Positions 45,552-53,512 of a stretch of 64,000 bases of DNA are shown in pieces; the first letter of the stretch is position 1, and each line of letters starts with the position of its first letter. Both the position numbers and the translations under genes were made by a program. Origin of the DNA: Kaistella sp. 97-N-M2 (GTDB taxonomy: Bacteria; Bacteroidota; Bacteroidia; Flavobacteriales; Weeksellaceae); the NCBI RefSeq assembly GCF_021513235.1, contig NZ_CP090976.1, forward strand, positions 1,984,001-2,048,000. Reading direction: 5' to 3'. The notes under the pieces are model-generated. The model ran no database searches, had not been told where the DNA came from, and saw only the letters and a program-made list of their open reading frames with translations.

Positions 45552-45628
45552 TTACGACTCCATTTTCATCTTCCTCAGACCTTAAAATAACGGTTCAGCA
45601 CAATTCAACCCTAAATAGAAAACCTTAC

Positions 45629-47158
45629 ATGAACAACGGTATCATTATTTTAGATTTCGGTTCCCAATACAACCAATTAATCGCCCGCCGAATTCGCGAG
45701 CACGGCGTTTATTCCGAAGTAATTCCTTTCAATACTCCACTTGCAGAAATTATTTCGAAAAATCCCTCCGGGATCATTCTTTCCGGCGGTCCCAGTTCTG
45801 TGAATGTCGAAAACGCTCATTTAATAGAAAAAGAACTGCTCGAAAAAAACATTCCTGTTCTCGGTATTTGCTACGGCATGCAGCTTATCACGCATTTATT
45901 AGGCGGAAAAGTAAAAAAAGGCATCAAAGGAGAATATGGTAAGGCCAAACTGCAGATCGAAAAGTCAAATGCCTTGCTGGCTGGCGTTAGCCGATTTTCC
46001 ACGGTTTGGATGAGTCATTTTGATGAGGTCGAATCTGTGCCCGCCGGTTTCAATATTAATGCAGTGACCGATGTTATTTCTGCCATTTCCAACGAATCCA
46101 AAAAGATATATTGCGTTCAGTTTCATCCGGAAGTTTCGCATACCGAAGAAGGTGCAAGAATGATCGAAAATTTCATTTTCAACATCTGCAAAGCCCCAAA
46201 AGACTGGAAACTGACAAATTATATAGACGAAACTATTGCCGAGATCCGCGCAAAAGTCGGTGATCAAAGAGTCATTCTTGGTCTTTCCGGCGGCGTCGAT
46301 TCCTCTGTGGCCGCTGTTTTAATTCATAAAGCCATTGGCGACCAGCTAACCTGCATTTTTGTTGATACAGGTTTGATGCGCAAAGACGAAGCAGAGAAAG
46401 TGATGAAAAATTACGGTGATCATTTTCACCTCAACATCAAATTGATCGACGCTTCTGAAAGATTTATGACCAAACTAAAAGGCATTTCAGATCCTGAACA
46501 GAAAAGAAAAATTATAGGGAACGAATTTGTGGCTGTTTTCGACGAAGAATCTCATAAAATCGAAGGCGCAAAGTTTTTAGCGCAAGGCACAATTTATCCT
46601 GATGTTATTGAAAGTCAGTCTGTAAAAGGGCCTTCATCCGTCATTAAATCTCACCACAATGTGGGCGGACTGCCGGAAGAATTAGGTTTCGATTTGTTAG
46701 AGCCGTTGCGTGAACTCTTCAAAGACGAAGTTCGAAAAGTAGGAGAGGAACTTGGCATTCCGCATCATTTGGTTCACCGTCATCCCTTTCCGGGCCCGGG
46801 TTTGGGCATCAGAATTTTGGGAGAAGTTGATGAAGAAAAAGTGAAAATATTGCAGGAAGCCGATGATATTTTTATCGAGGAACTCTACAAAAATAAATTG
46901 TACGAAACAGTTTCGCAGGCTTTCGTCGTGTTGCTTCCGGTAAAATCGGTCGGCGTAATGGGCGATGAAAGAACATATGAGTACACGGCAGTTGTTCGGT
47001 CTGCAAATACCACCGACTTTATGACGGCCACTTTCAGCAAATTTCCGTGGGAATTTTTAGAGAACATTTCCAACCGGATCATCAACGAAGTTCGCGGTAT
47101 TAACCGTGTTGCTTATGATATTTCGAGTAAACCACCCGCAACAATAGAGTGGGAATAG
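45629..47158 (+). CDS. guaA: GMP synthase (glutamine-hydrolysing)
   Basis: GuaA converts XMP to GMP. It has an N-terminal class I glutamine amidotransferase domain (about 1-195, catalytic cysteine in GICYGMQ and the His-Glu pair in QFHPEVSHTEEG), an ATP-pyrophosphatase domain (GLSGGVDSSVAAVL) and the C-terminal dimerisation domain ending RVAYDISSKPPATIEWE. The ATG at 45629 (MNNGIIILDFGSQYNQL) is the family start; the frame is open up to 45482, but that part is a dispersed repeat. Length 509 residues. Confidence 0.97.
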   Translation: MNNGIIILDFGSQYNQLIARRIREHGVYSEVIPFNTPLAEIISKNPSGIILSGGPSSVNVENAHLIEKELLEKNIPVLGICYGMQLITHLLGGKVKKGIKGEYGKAKLQIEKSNALLAGVSRFSTVWMSHFDEVESVPAGFNINAVTDVISAISNESKKIYCVQFHPEVSHTEEGARMIENFIFNICKAPKDWKLTNYIDETIAEIRAKVGDQRVILGLSGGVDSSVAAVLIHKAIGDQLTCIFVDTGLMRKDEAEKVMKNYGDHFHLNIKLIDASERFMTKLKGISDPEQKRKIIGNEFVAVFDEESHKIEGAKFLAQGTIYPDVIESQSVKGPSSVIKSHHNVGGLPEELGFDLLEPLRELFKDEVRKVGEELGIPHHLVHRHPFPGPGLGIRILGEVDEEKVKILQEADDIFIEELYKNKLYETVSQAFVVLLPVKSVGVMGDERTYEYTAVVRSANTTDFMTATFSKFPWEFLENISNRIINEVRGINRVAYDISSKPPATIEWE

Positions 47159-47195
47159 CTTTGGAAAAGGTGAAATGAAACTTCTGGGTTCGCTT

Positions 47196-47828
47196 TTAAT
47201 CTATTTTGATTCCTCTTTTTTTCAGTCTCATTTTGAAATAAGGCGTTTCGAATTTTAAAGTGTCAGCAGATTGATAGTATTTTACGGTGTTTTGTAGAAA
47301 GTTATATTCGGTTTTAAACGGAATTTTATCGTAAGAATTTCCGAGTAAAACCGCTACGGAATCGCCTTTCCAGTACGCTTCCTCCACCCAAAACGACGGG
47401 CCGAAAAAAGCAATTTGCCTTGCTTTTTTCTGCTTTAAGTCGACAAGTACCACTTGCTGATCCGCTTCAAATCCCGCTGTCCCGTCAGCTTCCAAAAACC
47501 AGTTGTAACTGTCGAAATCCAAATAGTGATCTTTACTTTTATTAAAAACTAAAAATGGCTTATACGTTTCATTGAAGCCTTCTTTATTCAAAATTGGTAC
47601 AGAAGTTTCGCGAAAAGAAATTTTTGAAGTTTCTTTTAATTTAAAATTATCGAGTTTGAAATCCGGATTTTCACTTTGATAATACTGTAACCATTTATTT
47701 AAAGAAGAGTCCTTTTGTTTGGTGATTTGGGCAGACTTTGATTTGCTTGTATTTACATTCGCGGGCGGTTTCGGCTTTTGATCACATGAAAACAGAAGCG
47801 CTAAAAGGAGAAAAGCATAATCTTTCAT
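47196..47828 (-). CDS. Lipoprotein of unknown function
   Basis: A 210-residue protein with lipoprotein signal MKDYAFLLLALLFSC (Cys15) and a polar linker rich in Lys and Ser (KPKPPANVNTSKSKSAQ). A beta-rich C-terminal domain contains YLDFDSYNWFLEADG and FWVEEAYWKGDSVAVLLGN, which suggest repeated beta hairpins. I do not recognise the family. It diverges from the helicase gene with about 50 bp between starts. Confidence 0.75.
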   Translation of the reverse strand: MKDYAFLLLALLFSCDQKPKPPANVNTSKSKSAQITKQKDSSLNKWLQYYQSENPDFKLDNFKLKETSKISFRETSVPILNKEGFNETYKPFLVFNKSKDHYLDFDSYNWFLEADGTAGFEADQQVVLVDLKQKKARQIAFFGPSFWVEEAYWKGDSVAVLLGNSYDKIPFKTEYNFLQNTVKYYQSADTLKFETPYFKMRLKKRGIKID

Positions 47829-47868
47829 TCATCGAAAGTACAAAATATTCTAATCCTGCCAAAAAACC

Positions 47869-47876
47869 TATCTTTG
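47869..47876 (+). promoter_or_regulatory. Possible -7 box very close to the helicase start
   Basis: TATCTTTG matches TAnnTTTG but ends only 4 bp before the ATG at 47881, so a transcript from it would be leaderless or nearly so. No TTTG is seen at the -33 position. Confidence 0.4.
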
Positions 47877-47880
47877 CAAA

Positions 47881-49233
47881 ATGGAAAAAACCACTTTTGC
47901 GGATTTCGATTTGCCGGAAAAAATACTCGATGTTTTAGCAGACTCCAATTTATTTGAACCGACGCCTATTCAGGAAAAAAGTTTAGGGCCCATTCTTTCG
48001 GGTCGGGATGTCATGGGTATTGCGCAAACCGGGACCGGGAAAACGCTGGCGTATTTGCTGCCCGTTTTGAAAAATTGGAAGTACAATAAAAGCGGAAATC
48101 CCACCATTCTTATTTTGGTTCCTACGCGGGAATTGGTAGTTCAGGTGGCGGAAATCGTTACAAATTTAACGCAGAACATGACCGCACGCGTTATCGGAAT
48201 TTATGGTGGAAAAAATATTAAAACTCAAAAGCTTCTGTTTAACGACGGCTGCGATATTTTGGTAGGAACGCCCGGCAGAACCATGGATTTGGCCATCGAT
48301 AATGCCATCTCCCTGAAAGAAGTGCAAAAACTCATCATTGATGAATTTGATGAGATGCTGAATTTAGGTTTCAAAGCACAGTTGACGCACATTTTCCAGA
48401 TGATGAAGGAGAAAAGACAGAACATTCTTTTTTCTGCAACCATGACAGAAGCGGTCGATGCTTTGCTCTACGAATATTTTTCCGGACCTCTGGAAATATC
48501 TCTGGCGAAATCTGGGACACCGCTGGAAAAAATTGAGCAGGTTGCTTATAAAGTACAGAACTTTAATACCAAAATCAACCTTTTAGAACATCTGCTGAAG
48601 AAAGACCAGGATTTTTCGAAAGTATTGATCTTTTGCAATAATAAAAGGCATGCCGACCAGCTTTACACTAAAATTGAAGAACTTTTTCCGGACGAGTTTG
48701 ATGTAATTCACTCCAATAAATCGCAGAACTACCGTTTGAACGCGATGCGAAGTTTTGAAAAGCAGGAAGTCCGCGGTTTGATTACCACCGATATTATGGC
48801 GAGAGGTTTGGATATTTCAGACATTACCCACGTAATTAATTTCGAAATTCCGGACGTTCCTGAACAGTACATTCACAGAATTGGTAGAACTGGTCGCGCA
48901 GATAAAGAAGGAGTTGCCGTGTCGTTTGTTACGAAAAAAGAGGAAGTTCTTTTGCTGGAAATCGAAGTTTTGATGAATAAGGAGGTTACGTTTGTAGATT
49001 TCCCCACAGAGATTAAAATTAATCCGACGAAAATTGCTTCTGAAAAAGATGAAATCGTGATGAAAAATGCCAACGTCATTAAGTTGGAAGAAGGTGGTGG
49101 TGCTTTTCACGAGAAAAAAGATAAAAACAAAAAGGAAAATTGGGGTGGTCCTCACGCCAGAAAACTTCCGAAAAAAATCGGGGCCAACCGCGCGCAGGAA
49201 AAAGCGAAATCGAAGGCCAAAAGAAAAAAATAA
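47881..49233 (+). CDS. DEAD-box ATP-dependent RNA helicase (DEFD variant)
   Basis: A 450-residue RNA helicase with Q motif (FEPTPIQEKSL), motif I AQTGTGKT, Ia PTRELVVQV, motif II DEFD in LIIDEFDEML, motif III SAT, and in the second RecA domain TDIMARGLDI and HRIGRTGRAD. The usual DEAD is DEFD here. A basic C-terminal tail (KNKKENWGGPHARKLPKK onwards) likely binds RNA. Role in RNA unwinding, ribosome assembly or cold response is possible. A bidirectional terminator follows. Confidence 0.94.
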   Translation: MEKTTFADFDLPEKILDVLADSNLFEPTPIQEKSLGPILSGRDVMGIAQTGTGKTLAYLLPVLKNWKYNKSGNPTILILVPTRELVVQVAEIVTNLTQNMTARVIGIYGGKNIKTQKLLFNDGCDILVGTPGRTMDLAIDNAISLKEVQKLIIDEFDEMLNLGFKAQLTHIFQMMKEKRQNILFSATMTEAVDALLYEYFSGPLEISLAKSGTPLEKIEQVAYKVQNFNTKINLLEHLLKKDQDFSKVLIFCNNKRHADQLYTKIEELFPDEFDVIHSNKSQNYRLNAMRSFEKQEVRGLITTDIMARGLDISDITHVINFEIPDVPEQYIHRIGRTGRADKEGVAVSFVTKKEEVLLLEIEVLMNKEVTFVDFPTEIKINPTKIASEKDEIVMKNANVIKLEEGGGAFHEKKDKNKKENWGGPHARKLPKKIGANRAQEKAKSKAKRKK

Positions 49234-49258
49234 ACCCCAAAACCTGGGGTTTACTTTT
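49225..49258. terminator. Bidirectional terminator after the helicase and hemerythrin genes
   Basis: AAACCCC (49232-49238) pairs with GGGGTTT (49246-49252). Minus-strand reading gives a T-rich tail (TTTATTTTTTT), plus-strand reading a shorter one (TACTTTTG). It overlaps the helicase stop codon. Confidence 0.7.
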
Positions 49259-49260
49259 GT

Positions 49261-49707
49261 TCACTTCCAAAATATATCTTCGTATTCCGGTTCCTTTAAT
49301 TCGGGAAAATCCAGTTTTAGAAGGTTATTCAGTTCTTCCTCGCTTGCTTTCGCTTCAATTTCAGGAAATATCTGTCGTTCTTCCGTCCGGATGTGCAGTT
49401 CCAAAAGATCCCGAAAGGTTTGAATCTTTTCCGGATTATCAAATCCTTCACCAATCATTTTTTCAAAGGCGCGGTGCTGCGAAATCGCTTCGTCAATCAA
49501 GGGATGATGATTTCCTAAAAGAGGAAATAATGTTTCTTCTTCCTCCGCAAAGTGAGGTTTCAGATTTTTTTCGTAAAACAGCTGAATATACCGCGAAATT
49601 CTTTCCGGTGAAATATTCCGTTTTAAGCCTTCTTTTAATTTCCAGCAGAGCAGAAGACCAAAATGATGGTCGCGGCTTAACTGTACCAATGCGTCGTGTC
49701 TTTTCAT
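49261..49707 (-). CDS. Hemerythrin-like (HHE) domain protein
   Basis: A 148-residue four-helix protein with the di-iron ligand pattern: RDHHFGL, HFAEEEETLFPLL, HHPLIDEAISQHRAFE and LELHIRTEERQIFPEIE. These proteins bind oxygen or sense iron, nitric oxide or oxygen; the role here is unknown. It is cytoplasmic. It starts 5 bp after the SGNH hydrolase stop, suggesting cotranscription, although a functional link is not evident. Confidence 0.92.
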   Translation of the reverse strand: MKRHDALVQLSRDHHFGLLLCWKLKEGLKRNISPERISRYIQLFYEKNLKPHFAEEEETLFPLLGNHHPLIDEAISQHRAFEKMIGEGFDNPEKIQTFRDLLELHIRTEERQIFPEIEAKASEEELNNLLKLDFPELKEPEYEDIFWK

Positions 49708-49711
49708 AATT

Positions 49712-50368
49712 TTATTTTAGGTAGGGTTCCATTTCTTTTTTCCACAGTTCGTAACCTTCGGGTTTCATGTGAAGCATATCTTCCAAAAACAGATCTTTTC
49801 GAATTTTGCCGTCGGGAGTTTCCATACTTTTGGTAATGTCGATGTAGTCGGCGTTTGGCTTTCGCTTCATAAAATTTTCGATCAGTTGATTGGTCGCTGC
49901 CATTTTTGGCCAAAGGTTCTTACGACTTGGAGAAAATTTTATTGAAATATAATCCACCGGGATCTTTGGATAATACTTTCGTATCGCCGCATAGAATTTT
50001 TTAAAACGGTTAAAAACTTCTTTTGGCGCTACATTCTGATCTTCGGCGAAATCATTTTCGCCACAATAAATAATAATCTGCTTTGGCGAATAAGGTTTTA
50101 GAAGATCATCTGAATAAAAATTCAAATCCTTTAAAGTCGAACCTCCAAAGCCCCGGTTGATAAATGTTTTATTCGGAAAATACGTTCCAACGTCGGTCCA
50201 TTTTGTAAAAGAGGAACTGCCAATTAAAAGTGTAGCAGATTTTGGAGGCGGATGATCTGCATCGCTTTTTTTGAAGTTTTGGATGTCGTCCCAGAACACG
50301 GGGCGCTCTTGGGCCAGAGCCGAATAGCTAACCACAAGAAGCAGGAAAAGCGAAAATATTTTTTTCAT
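49712..50368 (-). CDS. Secreted SGNH/GDSL-type hydrolase
   Basis: Start ATG 50368 gives a clean signal peptide (MKKIFSLFLLLVVSYSALAQ); the frame extends upstream to 50422 without reason. The SGNH blocks are visible: TLLIGSSSFTKW with the nucleophile serine, GFGGSTLKDL (glycine block), YCGENDFAED (Asn block) and DMLHMKPEGY with the Asp-His pair. It is likely a periplasmic or extracellular esterase, possibly a carbohydrate deacetylase. Length 218 residues. A TAAATTTG box lies at 50437-50444. Confidence 0.92.
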   Translation of the reverse strand: MKKIFSLFLLLVVSYSALAQERPVFWDDIQNFKKSDADHPPPKSATLLIGSSSFTKWTDVGTYFPNKTFINRGFGGSTLKDLNFYSDDLLKPYSPKQIIIYCGENDFAEDQNVAPKEVFNRFKKFYAAIRKYYPKIPVDYISIKFSPSRKNLWPKMAATNQLIENFMKRKPNADYIDITKSMETPDGKIRKDLFLEDMLHMKPEGYELWKKEMEPYLK

Positions 50369-50436
50369 AATGATTTTATTAGCGCTAAAATTAAAGAAAC
50401 TGTTTGGCTTAGGAGTGAACATATATCTTATCCTCT

Positions 50437-50444
50437 CAAATTTA
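50437..50444 (-). promoter_or_regulatory. Probable -7 box of the SGNH hydrolase-hemerythrin pair
   Basis: Minus-strand TAAATTTG, about 70 bp upstream of the SGNH start. The -33 box is not clear. Confidence 0.45.
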
Positions 50445-50499
50445 CGATTAAACTTTTAAAGTTGAAATTTAAGAGTTTTATCTATCAAAATAACTTTAA

Positions 50500-50532
50500 A
50501 TAAAAACTCCTCAAGCTAAAAAGCTTGAGGAG
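50500..50532 (-). terminator. Intrinsic terminator after the three-paralogue operon
   Basis: A perfect 11-bp stem (50507-50517 with 50522-50532) has an AAAA loop on the plus strand and is followed on the minus strand by TTTTTATTT, 36 bp past the last stop. It is one of the strongest hairpins in the window. Confidence 0.85.
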
Positions 50533-50567
50533 AAAAAAATCATTTGTGTTTATATTGAGCTATTTTT

Positions 50568-51374
50568 TTATTGAGTAACCTGTGCCGTAACAAATATTCG
50601 CGCCATATCGTTATTAATATTGCTGCAGTTCGACGTATTTCCGCCATAGGTTACAGAACTGTAGCCCGAAGTAAGCTTGGGCAAATTTCTGCCATATACG
50701 CTTACCGTATAATTTCCTATGGGTAAATCATCAAATACGCCGGCAAGGTTAAATTTTTTCCAGTTACAGACGTAATTTTTACCAACTTCGCTAAATTTCC
50801 TGGCGATCTTCAACTGGCCATTTACAAAAACACCGATCGCAAACTGGAATTCCTGGTCCGTACCGGAATCATTATTAATTTGTACCATCCCTTCGGTAAT
50901 GATGTAATTGGTATTTGTGGTTTTTGAAATAGTAATTGTTGTTGAAGCTCCTAAACTCGTCCATCCGGTTGTAGAATCGTTTAATGCAAACAAAGGCATC
51001 GTCGCCGGAAAAACGGTATTAGCCGTGCTTGCCGTGGAAGCACCGGAAAAGTTTTCGGTAATTTTAATGATCGCTGTTCCATCTGCTACTCCGAAGTTTC
51101 TGTTCCATTTTCCGGCTTCCCAAAAGTTTAATTTGTTTGTATTGGTATTAAACACCATTAAACCCTGAACAGGCGTCGGAACTGTTACAGCATCCGTATC
51201 ACTTAGCAAGGGAACCCGCGGGAATAATACACCACGTTTATCATCTACCACCTGAAGTACCGCACTCGCATCCGGGACGGTGGTTGGCGAACCATTCGCT
51301 GTAATTAGGAGTTGAGCTTTCGGCAAACTCAAAAATAATAACAGCACTAATAGAGAATATGTTTTGGTTTTCAT
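50568..51374 (-). CDS. Secreted paralogue 3 of a tandem family, unknown function
   Basis: Start ATG 51374 gives signal peptide MKTKTYSLLVLLLFLSLPKAQ; upstream residues to 51413 are rejected. The segment ASAVLQVVDDKRGVLFPRVPL, then PVQGLMVFNTNTNKLNFWEAGKW, is the common Bacteroidota opening of surface or cell-wall-associated proteins. The C-terminal half is a jelly-roll-like beta domain ending SGYSSVTYGGNTSNCSNINND, shared with the two neighbours. Its start is one base past the stop of paralogue 2. Length 268. No function known to me. Confidence 0.82.
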   Translation of the reverse strand: MKTKTYSLLVLLLFLSLPKAQLLITANGSPTTVPDASAVLQVVDDKRGVLFPRVPLLSDTDAVTVPTPVQGLMVFNTNTNKLNFWEAGKWNRNFGVADGTAIIKITENFSGASTASTANTVFPATMPLFALNDSTTGWTSLGASTTITISKTTNTNYIITEGMVQINNDSGTDQEFQFAIGVFVNGQLKIARKFSEVGKNYVCNWKKFNLAGVFDDLPIGNYTVSVYGRNLPKLTSGYSSVTYGGNTSNCSNINNDMARIFVTAQVTQ

Positions 51375-51375
51375 A

Positions 51376-52212
51376 TTAAAATACATAAGGTTGGTTAATA
51401 AATACAGTTCCACTTATGGCGGCTTCAAAAGCGGAGAGCGTTGCCGGGGAGCAAGCGCTGTTCGGTCCACCATAAGTTACCGTAAGGCCGGAGATGTTGG
51501 GCGAGGAAATGTTCCGAATGGCGAATTTTACAACGTGAGATCCTTTTGTTAGGTTTTTTGTATTGCCATAAATCAGATATTGGCGATAAGAACAGGGAAC
51601 CTGAAAGTCCAGAAAAAGTGGCTTAACATCCACTAATTTATCATCAACAAAAAATCCAATGCTGGTGCTGATGCCACTTGTATTCGCACTGGAGCTGTTA
51701 TTGGCCTGAAACATACCGGTAGTACTCATTAAAACGTCATTCAGTGGGCGATCTACGGTTACGGTTTTTGTGAGCGCAGGGATAACGGTCCATTGCGCAG
51801 GGTCTAAAGCTTCTCCGGCAGCGTGCGGACTGTAGCCTAGAAATTGTCCGGCAGCACGCGTAAAAGTTAAAGGCGTACTTGAGGAGCCGGAATAATACTG
51901 CACCTGATTCAGCAAATTGGTCTGGTTGATGTCGCTGAAAAAATAATCCCATTTCGCGCCGTCCCAAAAATAGTAGCCGGTACGGCCGAGAATTGTACTG
52001 TTAGTATTGTACACAATCATGGATTCTTTCGGATTAGGAATCGTGGTAACGTCGGTTTTGCTTAAAAGCGACACGATTGGAAAGGTTGTTCCCTTTCCTG
52101 CGGAAAAAATGTCCAGCGCAGCCGAAGGATCCGGCGTTCGTGTGTTAATTCCCACCTGTGCGGGGAGTGAAAGAGTGAGTAGAAACAGGAAGAAGATATA
52201 AAAATTTTTCAT
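51376..52212 (-). CDS. Secreted paralogue 2 of a tandem family, unknown function
   Basis: A 278-residue protein with signal peptide MKNFYIFFLFLLTLSLPAQ and the opening VGINTRTPDPSAALDIFSAG-KGTTFPIVSLL. A turn GRTGYYFWDGAKWDYFF follows, then a beta domain ending LTVTYGGPNSACSPATLSAFE. The last 25 residues (AAISGTVFINQPYVF) parallel the ends of its neighbours. The start is a clear ATG 12 bp after paralogue 1. Likely cotranscribed and exported together. Confidence 0.83.
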   Translation of the reverse strand: MKNFYIFFLFLLTLSLPAQVGINTRTPDPSAALDIFSAGKGTTFPIVSLLSKTDVTTIPNPKESMIVYNTNSTILGRTGYYFWDGAKWDYFFSDINQTNLLNQVQYYSGSSSTPLTFTRAAGQFLGYSPHAAGEALDPAQWTVIPALTKTVTVDRPLNDVLMSTTGMFQANNSSSANTSGISTSIGFFVDDKLVDVKPLFLDFQVPCSYRQYLIYGNTKNLTKGSHVVKFAIRNISSPNISGLTVTYGGPNSACSPATLSAFEAAISGTVFINQPYVF

Positions 52213-52224
52213 CGGTTATGTCTT

Positions 52225-53034
52225 TTATTGTTCTGAAATTTGGATGTTCATGAGCGATTTGTCCATTAAAGGACTTAAGTTGGAGCACGCCGAATGTTTT
52301 GCGCCAAAAGTGATGCTTTGCGTTCCAACTTCGGTAACACGTAATGTTTCCCGCAGTTCGATCAAATGATTGGTGCCCGTTGTAATATTTTTCACATTGA
52401 AAAACACATTGAAGTCGTTGTATAAACATGGATCATTCCCCGTGATGATAAAGTTACGCACCCCCGCTAATTTTGAATCTACAAATAAACCAATGGAGTA
52501 CGACATAAAAGTGTTATCTGAGGATGTAGAGTTTACCTGTGCCACACCACTGCCTGTGATAGAAACTGTATTGACGGGAGAAAAAACGTTGATCTGCTTG
52601 GAAAGTCCTGGGATTAACTGCCAGTCATGCGCCGAGGGTGCTTCACCTAAATTATACGAGACTCCGGTAATGGGTGACGCATCGTTAACGCCGCCTGTAG
52701 AAACGGTTGTTTCTGCACGAAGGATACGGAGGTATTTGTAAATATTACTTGTATTTAGAAAAGGGTTCCATTTATTATTCAGCCAATAATAAAAACCTTT
52801 CCCTGTGGTAATGTTGGTGTTATAAGCGATCAGTGAATTTGCCGGATTTGTTACAGGTGCGGCATTATTCAGGTCAGGGATCGATATATTGGGTAGCAAG
52901 ACGCCTTTGTTGGAAGAAACTATCTTTAATATTTCCGAGTTGTCGAAGGTGGTAACATTATTACCAATTCCTACCTGAGCATAGGATATACCAAAAGACA
53001 CTAGGAATCCTAGGAATAGATTTTTTTTCATCAT
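52225..53034 (-). CDS. Secreted paralogue 1 of a tandem family, unknown function
   Basis: First gene of the trio. The start is one of the adjacent ATGs at 53034 and 53031 (MMKKNLFLGFLVSFGISYAQ); the frame upstream to 53118 would include the promoter. It has VGIGNNVTTFDNSEILKIVS, then KGVLLPNISIPDLN, KGFYYWLNNKWNPF, and ends QSITFGAKHSACSNLSPLMD. The Cys in (G)xxxxSACS is shared by all three and could form a disulfide. About 269 residues. No T9SS sorting domain is visible at its C-terminus. Confidence 0.83.
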   Translation of the reverse strand: MMKKNLFLGFLVSFGISYAQVGIGNNVTTFDNSEILKIVSSNKGVLLPNISIPDLNNAAPVTNPANSLIAYNTNITTGKGFYYWLNNKWNPFLNTSNIYKYLRILRAETTVSTGGVNDASPITGVSYNLGEAPSAHDWQLIPGLSKQINVFSPVNTVSITGSGVAQVNSTSSDNTFMSYSIGLFVDSKLAGVRNFIITGNDPCLYNDFNVFFNVKNITTGTNHLIELRETLRVTEVGTQSITFGAKHSACSNLSPLMDKSLMNIQISEQ

Positions 53035-53052
53035 GTCGTGTTTTGTGTTGGT

Positions 53053-53084
53053 CAAATTTAGTTTTATTAATGACCTCGCACCAA
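53053..53084 (-). promoter_or_regulatory. Promoter of the three-paralogue operon
   Basis: On the minus strand, TAAATTTG (53060-53053) and TTGG (53084-53081) are 20 bp apart. The -7 box is perfect and the -33 box has one mismatch. It lies about 20 bp before the first start codon. Confidence 0.65.
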
Positions 53085-53451
53085 GGGTATTAACACCTTT
53101 TTTTAAGGGTGTTTTCACCTTTCTCGAATTTCATCCGATTTCCTGCAGCCTTATTTCTGCCTTATTTTGAGGAAGTTGCATTTTTTTTTCTGAAAAAGAG
53201 GAGATCAGTTTCTGTCGCGCTCCAGGTAAACTTTCTTCAAAAAGAGAGCAGTTGTAACGCGACATTTGACGACAAATTCAACTCGCGAAACCGCACTGAA
53301 AAAATGCCGTCACTTTTATTTTCCCTGCGAAGGAAAGTCTTTAAAGTAGGCGATATACATCTTCAGCTCAGGTCGTGCAAGATTGAAGCAATGCCCCGAC
53401 AGAAAGTTGAGAACTGAAATGTTCTTTTGTTTCAATGCTTAATCCAATCAA
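53085..53451. other. Intergenic stretch without recognisable gene
   Basis: About 370 bp between the paralogue promoter and the ahcY terminator. An open frame at 53109-53417 on the plus strand (102 residues) has low-complexity, arginine- and phenylalanine-rich content, no ribosome site and no family resemblance. I see no repeat, tRNA or clear promoter in it. Confidence 0.5.
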
Positions 53452-53480
53452 CAAAAAACGCTCTGAAATTTTCAGAGCGT
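53452..53480 (-). terminator. Intrinsic terminator of ahcY
   Basis: ACGCTCTGAAA (53458-53468) faces TTTCAGAGCGT (53470-53480), followed on the minus strand by TTTTTTG, about 32 bp past the ahcY stop. Confidence 0.8.
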
Positions 53481-53512
53481 TTATATAATTCATTCAATAA
53501 TAATTGAAAATC

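Noticed and set aside
45482..45628. N-terminal extension of guaA
   Set aside because: The added 49 residues come from a dispersed repeat, and MNNGIIILDFGSQ at 45629 is the family start.
53109..53417. 102-residue plus-strand open frame
   Set aside because: No family resemblance, odd composition, no promoter or ribosome site, and it begins at the hairpin-rich upstream region of the paralogue operon.
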